NCBI GenBank assembly: GCA_947165335.1
Contig: CAMVAB010000055.1
Location: forward strand, 1-5,559
Reading direction: 5' to 3'
Source of the DNA: an uncultured Pseudomonadota bacterium
GTDB taxonomy: Bacteria > Pseudomonadota > Alphaproteobacteria > Rs-D84
Length of the DNA: 5,559 nucleotides
Part shown: in pieces, positions 1-5,559 of the stretch
How the letters are laid out: each line of letters opens with the position of its first letter
Numbering within the stretch: the first letter of the stretch is position 1
Position numbers and translations under genes: made by a program
The notes under the pieces: model-generated
What the model was told of the DNA's origin: nothing
The model's database searches: none
Seen by the model: only the letters and a program-made list of their open reading frames with translations

Positions 1-1143
1 ATTGCCAAATATTGCCCAAATGGGGTGGAATATAAGAAACTTGGTGAATTGCTTGATTATGAACAGCCGTCAAAATATATTGTTGAATCGACTAAATATG
101 AAGATTCAGGGATTCCTGTTTTAACAGCAGGTCAAACATTTATTCTTGGTTATACATCTGAACAAAACGGCATATTTAGGGCATCAAAAGATAATCCTGT
201 AATTATTTTTGATGATTTTACAACATCAAACCATTGGGTCGATTTTGATTTCAAAGTCAAATCATCGGCAATGAAAATGTTGAGACCGTATATTGGAAGT
301 AAAATTTGTTTCAAATATGTATTTTATATTATGAATTCCATAAAATATAGTTCATTGGAGCATTCAAGAAAATGGATTTCTGTATTTGCCAATATGCAAG
401 TTCCTGTTCCACCATTACCTGTTCAGGAAGAGATTGTTAATATACTAGATTCTTTCACATTATTGGAAGCGGAGCTGGAAGCGGAGCTGGAAGCGGAGCT
501 GGAAGCCAGAAAAAAACAATACGAACATTATCGTGATAAGTTATTGAATTTTACTGATATTTCACAGGGGGGGGTACGGACGATGACGCTTTGTGAGATT
601 TGTGTTAGACATTCTGGAACAAACATAACAGCAGAGAAAATGAAAGCTTTACACAAGGATAACGCACCTGTAAGGATTTTTGCTGGCGGTAGTACTTTTG
701 CAGATGTTGAGTATAGTGATATTCCAGAAAAGGACATTGTTAGTATTCCAAGTATAATCGTAAAATCACGTGGTTATATTGGGTTTGAATATTATGAAAA
801 ACCATTTAGTCATAAAAACGAATTTTGGTCTTATAGTGTTGTTGATGATACTGTAAATCAGAAATATTTGTATTATTATCTTGTAAATAAATCTGATTAT
901 TTTCAAAAGTTAGCTAGAGCAAATTCCGTAAAGATACCTCAGTTGTGTGTAAAAAATACAGACGATTTACAAATTCCTATTCCACCGCTTGAAGAACAAG
1001 AACGCATCGTTTCCATATTGGATAAATTTGATGCATTGGTGAATGATATATCTGATGGTTTGCCCGCGGAAATAAACGCACGTCGCCAACAGTATGAGTA
1101 TTATAGGGACAAATTATTAAACTTTGAACCAATTGCTGCATAA
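1..1143 (+). CDS. hsdS: Type I R-M specificity subunit HsdS, 5'-partial
   Basis: HsdS is the DNA-recognition subunit of a type I complex, giving sequence specificity to HsdM and HsdR. The frame is open from base 1 and the first codons read IAKYCPNGVEYKKLGEL, a typical N-terminus of one HsdS group. The GTG at 25 is therefore an internal valine and the true start lies a few codons upstream. In window codon numbering: TRD1 is about 9-135, followed by PVPPLPVQEEIVNILD, a helical spacer LEAELEAELEAELEAR (155-170) and QYEHYRDKLLNF. TRD2 starts near MTLCEICVRHSG (195), followed by IPIPPLEEQERIVSILDKF and a second QYEYYRDKLLNF near the C-terminus. This two-half layout with paired conserved helices is standard for HsdS. 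Oddities are the 12-bp tandem repeat and the G8 run, both reported separately. hsdR starts 14 bases after the stop. The family call is secure; the recognition sequence cannot be read from this. Confidence 0.95.
   Translation: MAKYCPNGVEYKKLGELLDYEQPSKYIVESTKYEDSGIPVLTAGQTFILGYTSEQNGIFRASKDNPVIIFDDFTTSNHWVDFDFKVKSSAMKMLRPYIGSKICFKYVFYIMNSIKYSSLEHSRKWISVFANMQVPVPPLPVQEEIVNILDSFTLLEAELEAELEAELEARKKQYEHYRDKLLNFTDISQGGVRTMTLCEICVRHSGTNITAEKMKALHKDNAPVRIFAGGSTFADVEYSDIPEKDIVSIPSIIVKSRGYIGFEYYEKPFSHKNEFWSYSVVDDTVNQKYLYYYLVNKSDYFQKLARANSVKIPQLCVKNTDDLQIPIPPLEEQERIVSILDKFDALVNDISDGLPAEINARRQQYEYYRDKLLNFEPIAA
465..506 (+). repeat. 12-bp tandem repeat in the hsdS spacer helix
   Basis: The unit GGAAGCGGAGCT occurs three times perfectly (465-476, 477-488, 489-500), followed by a six-base partial copy (501-506). 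In frame it encodes three LEAE tetrapeptides followed by LEAR, within the helix that separates the two target-recognition halves. Because the unit is 12 bp, copy-number changes keep the frame. In the EcoR124I family, a similar four-residue repeat (TAEL) varies between two and three copies and changes the non-specific spacer of the recognition site by one base pair. Confidence 0.95.
567..574 (+). repeat. G8 homopolymer at the HsdS half junction
   Basis: Eight consecutive G bases lie just after the first LLNF block and before TRD2, in an otherwise AT-rich gene. As given, the tract keeps hsdS open (Q-G-G-V-R-T-M). Working through the frames, seven G gives GGYGR then TGA at 584-586, and nine G gives a TGA at 594-596. 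Either slip would therefore truncate the protein almost immediately. Poly-G runs of this length are classic slipped-strand phase-variation sites, including in the gonococcal type I system NgoAV. Confidence 0.85.
567..585 (+). promoter_or_regulatory. Possible internal translation start for the TRD2 half of HsdS
   Basis: An in-frame ATG at 583 follows the G-run by 8 bases (575-582), a good SD spacing, so the homopolymer could itself act as the ribosome binding site. From this ATG to the stop at 1143 there are 186 residues covering TRD2 and the last conserved helix, a complete half-subunit. If one G were lost, the upstream frame would stop at TGA 584-586, overlapping this ATG as ATGA, a common arrangement for translational coupling. 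No expression evidence is available. Confidence 0.45.
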
Positions 1144-1146
1144 CAA

Positions 1147-1160
1147 AAGGAATGATTATG
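1147..1160 (+). promoter_or_regulatory. Ribosome binding site deciding the hsdR start
   Basis: AAGGA at 1147-1151 lies 6 bases before ATG 1158, the usual distance. The ATG at 1152 directly abuts this site and would leave no spacer, so 1158 is the better start. That gives an N-terminus MVNYSVVAENKES. Confidence 0.75.
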
Positions 1161-4100
1161 GTAAATTATAGTGTTGTTGCAGAAAATAAAGAATCCACCG
1201 TTGTGGCACAGTATAAGCCCACAAATGGCCGTGAAACAACATACCAATCCGAAGCGGAATTGGAAAAGACGTTTATCAAGCAATTGGTAAAACAGGCCTA
1301 TGACTATTTGCCAATCCACAGCGAAGACGATTTAATAAACAACCTGCGTCACCAATTGGAATTGCTGAATGATTATAAATTTACAGATAACGAATGGGAA
1401 AACTTTTTCAAACAAAACATTGCTAACCAGGCCAATGGTATCAAAGAAAAGACCGCAATGTTGCAACGTGATGGCCACATTCAATTGCTGACATGTGATG
1501 ATGGCACCACTAAAGACATTTATTTGCTGGATAAAAAAGATATTCACAATAACCGCCTGCAAGTTATAAACCAGTATTCAACCGATGCTGGGGTTCACGA
1601 AAATCGTTATGACGTAACCGTATTGGTTAATGGTTTGCCAATGGTTCATATTGAATTAAAACGTCGTGGTGTGGATATTAAGCAGGCATTTAACCAAATC
1701 AACCGTTATCAACAAGATAGTTTCTGGACAGGTTGCGGATTGTATCAGTATATCCAGATATTTGTTATATCAAATGGCACATACACCAAATATTATAGCA
1801 ATACAACACGTGACCTGCATATAAATGAAGCCAAGAATAATTCAACCACACCACGCAAGAAAACCAGTGACAGTTTTGAATTCACATCTTGGTGGGCTGA
1901 TGCCACAAATATGCCAATCACTGACCTGATGGACTTTGCCAAGACATTCTTTGCCAAACACACCATTTTGAACATTTTAACCCAGTATTGCGTGTTTAAT
2001 GCTGATGACCACCTGTTGGTTATGCGTCCGTATCAAATCGTTGCCACGGAACGAATTTTGAACAAAATCAAGGTATCTTCAAATTATAAGCAATATGGTT
2101 CTGTGGATGCTGGTGGTTATATCTGGCACACCACAGGGTCTGGTAAAACCCTGACCAGTTTCAAAACAGCACAATTGGCCAGCGCAATGCCAGAAATAGA
2201 CAAAGTATTGTTTGTGGTTGACCGTCGTGATTTGGACTATCAAACAATGCAGGAATATGACCGTTTTGAAAAAGGTGCGGCCAACAGTAATACCAGCACC
2301 GCTGTATTAAAACGTCAATTGGAAGATTCCAATGCAAGGATTATAATCACAACAATTCAAAAACTGTCCCTGTTCATTGAAAAGAATCCAAAGCATCCTG
2401 TATTTGATAAACACCTTGTTTTGATATTTGACGAATGCCATCGTTCCCATTTTGGTATTGCCCACGAACAGATTGTGAAAGCATTCAAAAAATATCACCT
2501 GTTTGGCTTCACTGGAACACCTATATTTGCACAAAATGCCAGTGCTGGTGGCAAAGCACATTTGAAAACCACAGACCAAGCATTTGGGGAACGTCTGCAC
2601 GTGTATAGCATTGTGGATGCAATTCGTGATAAAAATGTTTTGCCGTTCAAGGTTGATTATGTTGGAACTGTGAAATGCAAGAACGCAGAAAACATTGAAG
2701 ATAAAAAGATAAGTGACATTGACCGTGAAAAGGTTTTAATGGCCCCAGAACGCATTTCTAACAACGTAGGATACATATTAAACAATTTTAATACCAAGAC
2801 CAAGCGGAACGATAAATCGTTCATTTACAGCATTGTAACAAACGTTGAAAAGGTGGCCAGCGCAAAAGACCGCAACAAGATTGAAAAAGTTAAACAAGCA
2901 ATTCGTATGTCTGGGTTCAATTCTATATTTGCGGTGCAATCCATTCCAATGGCACGTCTGTATTATAACGAATTCAAAAAGCAGATGGCCGAACACCCTG
3001 AAAAAGGGTTAAAGATTGCCACCATATTCAGTTTTGCCGCAAATGGTGACGAATATTCTGATGACGGTATGTTTGATGAAAACCCAGAAAGCACAGGTGC
3101 ATTGGATGCAACGTCACGCGAATTCTTGGAATCTGCTATTGACGATTATAACAAAATGTTTGGCACCAGTTATGATACGTCCAGCGACAAATTCCAGAAT
3201 TATTATAAAGACGTTTCACTTCGTATGAAAAACCGTGAAATTGACCTGCTGATTGTGGTTAATATGTTCCTGACAGGATTTGATGCCACGACATTAAACA
3301 CGTTGTGGGTTGATAAAAACTTACGTATGCACGGTTTGTTGCAGGCATTTTCACGCACCAACCGTATATTGAATTCTATCAAGACACACGGGAACATTGT
3401 TTGCTTCCGCAATCTTGAAAAGGCAACCAATGAAAGTTTGGCCCTGTTCGGTGATAAAGATGCCGCAGGTGTCGTGTTATTAAAGACCTTTGACGAATAT
3501 TACAATGGTTATGAAGACAAGGGAAAACAAGTCCCAGGGTATAAAGAATTGGTTGATGAACTGTTGGAAAAATTCCCAATTGGCAAAATGATTCTTGGTG
3601 AAACCGCAGAAAAAGAATTCGTGCGTTTGTATAGTGCAATTATCCGTTTAAGCAATGTTCTGGCTTCGTTTGACGAATTTGCGGGCAAACAGATATTAAC
3701 AGAACGTGATATCCAAGATTATGCCAGTATGTATATTGAAATGCACAGCAAATATGTCAGAACCAAGGAAGCAGAAAAAGAAAATATCAACGACGACTTG
3801 GTATTTGAAATGGAACTTATCAAGCAGATAGAAGTGAATATTGACTATATTCTGGCCTTGGTTAAACAGTATCACGACAAGAATTGCCAAGACAAAGAAA
3901 TCAGGGTTTCAATTGAACGTGCAATAGATGCCAGTGTTGATTTGCGTAACAAGAAAGACCTGATTATGCAGTTTATAGATTCTTTGACCCCAGATTCTGT
4001 TGTGGACAGAGATTGGTTGGTGTTCGTGAATGAAGCCAAAATATCTGAATTGAACAAGATTATTGACCAAGAAAACTTAAACAAAGAAGAAACATACACG

Positions 4101-4283
4101 TTCATCAGGAATTCGTTCCGCAATGGTTCAGTGCAGACAAATGGCCAAGACATTGAAAAGGTTTTGCCACCAATGTCACGTTTTGATAAATCTGCAAATC
4201 GCACCCAGCGCAAACACAATATCATAACACGTCTGCTGGAATTCTTTGACAGATTCTTTGGCATATCCAATGGTGAATTTTAA
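1158..4283 (+). CDS. hsdR: Type I restriction endonuclease subunit HsdR (EcoR124I-like)
   Basis: HsdR is the ATP-driven translocase and endonuclease that joins HsdM2S to pull in and cut unmethylated DNA. Length from the 1158 start is 1041 residues, close to the roughly 1040 of EcoR124I. Domains in order: an N-terminal PD-(D/E)xK nuclease with D152 in RYDVTVLVNG and E166/K168 in IELKRRG, then a QAFNQINRY element. The SF2 motor follows: Walker A TTGSGKT (325-331), DECH box (425-428), motif III TGTP (452-455), motif V around TGFD (706-709), and motif VI QAFSRTNR (729-736). A largely helical C-terminal region of about 300 residues, in EcoR124I used for contact with the methylase core, completes it. 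All key residues are present and no in-frame stop or frameshift is seen, so it should be active. The next gene starts 16 bases after the stop. Confidence 0.97.
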   Translation: MVNYSVVAENKESTVVAQYKPTNGRETTYQSEAELEKTFIKQLVKQAYDYLPIHSEDDLINNLRHQLELLNDYKFTDNEWENFFKQNIANQANGIKEKTAMLQRDGHIQLLTCDDGTTKDIYLLDKKDIHNNRLQVINQYSTDAGVHENRYDVTVLVNGLPMVHIELKRRGVDIKQAFNQINRYQQDSFWTGCGLYQYIQIFVISNGTYTKYYSNTTRDLHINEAKNNSTTPRKKTSDSFEFTSWWADATNMPITDLMDFAKTFFAKHTILNILTQYCVFNADDHLLVMRPYQIVATERILNKIKVSSNYKQYGSVDAGGYIWHTTGSGKTLTSFKTAQLASAMPEIDKVLFVVDRRDLDYQTMQEYDRFEKGAANSNTSTAVLKRQLEDSNARIIITTIQKLSLFIEKNPKHPVFDKHLVLIFDECHRSHFGIAHEQIVKAFKKYHLFGFTGTPIFAQNASAGGKAHLKTTDQAFGERLHVYSIVDAIRDKNVLPFKVDYVGTVKCKNAENIEDKKISDIDREKVLMAPERISNNVGYILNNFNTKTKRNDKSFIYSIVTNVEKVASAKDRNKIEKVKQAIRMSGFNSIFAVQSIPMARLYYNEFKKQMAEHPEKGLKIATIFSFAANGDEYSDDGMFDENPESTGALDATSREFLESAIDDYNKMFGTSYDTSSDKFQNYYKDVSLRMKNREIDLLIVVNMFLTGFDATTLNTLWVDKNLRMHGLLQAFSRTNRILNSIKTHGNIVCFRNLEKATNESLALFGDKDAAGVVLLKTFDEYYNGYEDKGKQVPGYKELVDELLEKFPIGKMILGETAEKEFVRLYSAIIRLSNVLASFDEFAGKQILTERDIQDYASMYIEMHSKYVRTKEAEKENINDDLVFEMELIKQIEVNIDYILALVKQYHDKNCQDKEIRVSIERAIDASVDLRNKKDLIMQFIDSLTPDSVVDRDWLVFVNEAKISELNKIIDQENLNKEETYTFIRNSFRNGSVQTNGQDIEKVLPPMSRFDKSANRTQRKHNIITRLLEFFDRFFGISNGEF

Positions 4284-4299
4284 GGGGGCATAACAACAT

Positions 4300-4569
4300 A
4301 TGATATACAATTATCATAATTGCAACACAGCACACGCAGTGGGTGAAATGCAAAAGCAAGAAGAAGCCGAAAGACGTGTGCAATTGGCCAAAGAACAGAA
4401 AAAAGATGCCTATGACGCAGAAATGAAATCATTGGCCGAACAGAATTTGCAAGCCACAATTAAAAACCAACGCATCGCAAATAAAACTTTCTGGGTTGCC
4501 GTTGGTTCTGGTATAATTGGCTTGATAGCACTTGTTATGCAAATAGTAATTCAAATAATAAAGGGGTAA
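4300..4569 (+). CDS. Small coiled-coil protein with one C-terminal membrane helix
   Basis: I do not recognise this 89-residue protein. Residues about 17-60 are highly charged and rich in E, K, Q and A with no proline or glycine after G15, suggesting a long helix or coiled coil. Residues 64-87 (from FWVAVGSGIIGLIALV onward) form one hydrophobic segment ending two residues before the C-terminus. It would thus be a tail-anchored inner-membrane protein with the coiled coil in the cytoplasm. The start at 4300 is preceded by GGGGG at 4284-4288 with an 11-base gap, slightly long; ATG 4348 is an alternative that would remove the first 16 residues. It sits 16 bases behind hsdR and 3 bases before the GIY-YIG gene, so it is probably in the same operon. 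A link to restriction or to the next gene is inference from position only. Confidence 0.7.
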   Translation: MIYNYHNCNTAHAVGEMQKQEEAERRVQLAKEQKKDAYDAEMKSLAEQNLQATIKNQRIANKTFWVAVGSGIIGLIALVMQIVIQIIKG

Positions 4570-4575
4570 ATAATG
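4561..4575 (+). promoter_or_regulatory. Ribosome binding site of the GIY-YIG gene
   Basis: AAGGGG at 4561-4566 lies in the last codons of the upstream small gene, 6 bases before ATG 4573. The upstream stop (TAA 4567-4569) falls between the two, so translation of the two genes is likely coupled. Confidence 0.75.
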
Positions 4576-5181
4576 GCAAAAGGCGTTCTTTATATTATGA
4601 GCACACCTATGGATGGTATAATTAAAATAGGCACCGCAGAAACAAAACAATATAAAGAACGTATGCGGCACCTTTCAACCAATGGTTATGCAAATGTTAA
4701 TGCCTTGCAACCATACTTTGCAACAGAAGTTGATAACTATAAAGAACTAGAAAATTTGCTAAAAGATTTATTTGTTTTTATTCGCCCTGGTAAGAAAGAA
4801 CTGTATTCAATGGAACCAGACCTTGCAAAACAGTTATTGTTGGCATTTTCTGGTAAAGTGATTTTCCCAAAAGATGGGGCATCCAACGCAACACAAATTA
4901 AACAAATTGCAAAAATACGCAAACAAGGTGAATTATTCAATATGTATAGCCGTGGCATAAAGAAAGGTGATATTTTAACATTTGTTGGAAACCCAGATAT
5001 CAAAGTCAAAGTCGTTAATGAAAGAGATGTTGAATATAATGGTGCCACATATAAATTGTCACCGTTGGCATTGAAACTTTACACGGAAATGGGTAAAGCC
5101 AACAAAAGTGGTGCGTATCAAGGTGCAAGTTGTTTCAAATTCAATGGCACTATATTAACCAAATTGCCATTGAAAAACTAG
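4573..5181 (+). CDS. GIY-YIG nuclease-family protein with DUF4357/RAMA-like C-terminus
   Basis: The 202-residue product has an N-terminal GIY-YIG-type domain: GVLYIM (4-9, with Y7) corresponds to the GIY strand and IIKIG (16-20) to the YIG strand. These are followed by R30 in YKERMRHL and the likely metal-binding E60 in YKELENLLKDLF, then KKELYSM (74-80). This matches the pattern of short GIY-YIG proteins often annotated beside R-M genes. A linker around 96-126 (IFPKD, then K/Q-rich) leads to residues 128-202, where GDILTF, VEYNGATYKLSPLALKL and FNGTIL resemble the DUF4357/RAMA type of small domain found on methylases and nucleases. That second assignment is weaker. Domain order suggests a DNA-binding module attached to a nuclease. 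It is 3 bases behind the membrane protein gene. Whether it cuts DNA, and what it targets, cannot be told from sequence; it might be an independent defence nuclease or a repair enzyme. Confidence 0.8.
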   Translation: MAKGVLYIMSTPMDGIIKIGTAETKQYKERMRHLSTNGYANVNALQPYFATEVDNYKELENLLKDLFVFIRPGKKELYSMEPDLAKQLLLAFSGKVIFPKDGASNATQIKQIAKIRKQGELFNMYSRGIKKGDILTFVGNPDIKVKVVNERDVEYNGATYKLSPLALKLYTEMGKANKSGAYQGASCFKFNGTILTKLPLKN

Positions 5182-5229
5182 GTGTCACCCCACCCACCAC
5201 CCATAGATGTCACGCTAAATTCTGGTGCC

Positions 5230-5252
5230 GCATAAAAAGAATGCTTTTTTTT
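5230..5252 (+). terminator. Weak intrinsic terminator candidate after the operon
   Basis: AAAAAG (5234-5239) can pair with CTTTTT (5244-5249) around the loop AATG, or GCAT (5230-5233) with ATGC (5241-5244) directly before eight T bases (5245-5252). Position after the last gene and the T-run support a terminator. The stem is short and A/T-only for the most part, so it would be weak. The C-rich, G-poor mRNA just upstream could instead favour Rho-dependent ending. Confidence 0.35.
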
Positions 5253-5253
5253 A

Positions 5254-5282
5254 TTGTATCACTGTTTGTAATAAACTATAAT
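5254..5282 (+). promoter_or_regulatory. Candidate sigma-70-type promoter
   Basis: A perfect TATAAT at 5277-5282 stands 17 bases downstream of TTGTAT at 5254-5259, which matches three of six bases of the -35 consensus. Transcription would start near 5289 and run into the inverted-repeat region rather than a clear open reading frame. AT-rich DNA produces such matches by chance, so this is tentative. Confidence 0.3.
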
Positions 5283-5287
5283 AATGT

Positions 5288-5432
5288 GTGAAACCAGACG
5301 GCAATATCCCAAAAAACATATTGTCGTTGAAACAGTGAAACCAAAGGACTAACAAAAGAACAAACAATTTTCTTGGGATACCAGTGGGATTTATCAAATC
5401 ACAATTTATAAAAATTGCTGAAACTTGATAAA
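5288..5432 (+). ncRNA. Possible structured RNA of unknown family
   Basis: Several inverted repeats are packed here. CGGCAATAT (5299-5307) pairs with ATATTGTCG (5318-5326) with one G-U pair around a ten-base loop. TATCCCAA (5305-5312) is complementary to TTGGGATA (5373-5380), so the loop of the first hairpin could form a pseudoknot or a competing fold. TTTATCAA (5390-5397) pairs with TTGATAAA (5425-5432), enclosing a hairpin CAATTT/AAATTG (5402-5417). A 9-base direct repeat GTGAAACCA flanks the first hairpin (5288-5296 and 5335-5343). I match it to no known RNA family, and chance pairing in AT-rich DNA is a real alternative. Confidence 0.25.
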
Positions 5433-5559
5433 ACATAACCTGTTGATTTATGTGTTATATTGTGTGTTGGTATCTTATGTTTTTTTATCTGGCCAATGCT
5501 GTTAATCCGTATGTTAGCGATTTGTTATCATTTTTATAAAAATCAAAGAAATATTTTCT

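Larger units (their letters stand above)
5182..5559. other. Non-coding tail with no convincing gene
   Basis: These 378 bases after the last gene contain no supportable protein gene on either strand. From left to right they hold a C-rich stretch (5188-5202), a weak hairpin with a T-run (5230-5252), a promoter-like pair (5254-5282), a group of inverted repeats (5288-5432), and a second T-run (5480-5486). The last 70 bases are AT-rich and may be the leader of a gene beyond the window. No tRNA, CRISPR repeat or insertion-sequence end is visible. Confidence 0.6.

Noticed and set aside
25..27. GTG at 25 as the hsdS start
   Set aside because: The frame is open to base 1 and the upstream codons (IAKYCPNG) match the usual HsdS N-terminal sequence, so the gene is cut by the window edge and this is an internal valine.
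528..737. - strand frame opposite the hsdS TRD2 region
   Set aside because: It overlaps clearly coding hsdS sequence and has no family resemblance.
1152..1154. ATG at 1152 as the hsdR start
   Set aside because: The SD site abuts it with no spacer, while ATG 1158 has a 6-base spacer and gives the common MVNY N-terminus.
2307..2600. Open frames on the - strand inside hsdR (for example 2307-2600, 3872-4270)
   Set aside because: They lie opposite a full-length gene with intact motifs, have low-complexity or Cys/Phe-rich products, and no recognisable domain.
3016..3228. 70-codon + strand frame within hsdR
   Set aside because: It is out of frame inside the conserved motor region and has no SD site or domain.
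5251..5436. 61-codon - strand frame in the non-coding tail
   Set aside because: The hydrophobic product has no recognisable features and only a weak, too-close SD. The region is better explained by inverted repeats, though a tiny membrane peptide cannot be excluded.
5477..5539. 20-residue + strand frame starting MFFYLANAVNPY
   Set aside because: It has no SD site, is very short, and begins in a T-run; it is most likely chance.
1..5559. CRISPR array, tRNA, rRNA or insertion sequence
   Set aside because: No regularly spaced repeats, cloverleaf, terminal inverted repeats with a transposase, or rRNA-like sequence were seen.

Overview
The window carries the 3' part of a type I restriction-modification (R-M) locus, read entirely on the + strand, followed by two small genes and an AT-rich non-coding tail. 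The DNA is AT-rich and uses the standard code (stops TAA, TAA, TAA, TAG). Shine-Dalgarno (SD) sites are G-rich, and the genes are packed with gaps of 3 to 16 bases, so this looks like a bacterial operon. The sequence does not fix the organism. Nothing seen is specific to one phylum, and R-M loci move horizontally.

Layout: 1-1143 is hsdS, the specificity subunit, cut at its 5' end by the window edge; hsdM is presumably upstream. 1158-4283 is hsdR, the motor and endonuclease subunit, of the EcoR124I-like (type IC) class. 4300-4569 encodes an 89-residue coiled-coil protein with one C-terminal membrane segment and no recognised function. 4573-5181 encodes a GIY-YIG nuclease-family protein with a C-terminal domain resembling DUF4357/RAMA-type domains. 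5182-5559 has no convincing gene. It holds a C-rich stretch, a weak hairpin plus T-run, a possible promoter and several nested inverted repeats that could be a structured RNA.

How the parts work together: HsdS picks the target and, with HsdM, methylates it. HsdR joins the complex, translocates DNA and cuts unmethylated DNA. The two downstream genes sit tightly behind hsdR and were probably co-transcribed with it, so they may be accessory defence genes, but this is inference.

The most notable feature is in hsdS. A three-copy 12-bp repeat (coding LEAE) lies in the spacer helix between the two target-recognition halves. About 60 bp further on, an eight-G homopolymer sits at the junction to the second half. 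Losing one G would end the first half at a TGA that overlaps an in-frame ATG (ATGA), with the G-run placed as an SD site. The locus therefore looks built to switch between one full-length HsdS and two separately translated half-subunits. The 12-bp repeat could in addition change the spacing of the recognition site. Both mechanisms are known from other type I systems (NgoAV and EcoR124I respectively), but finding both in one gene deserves a check.
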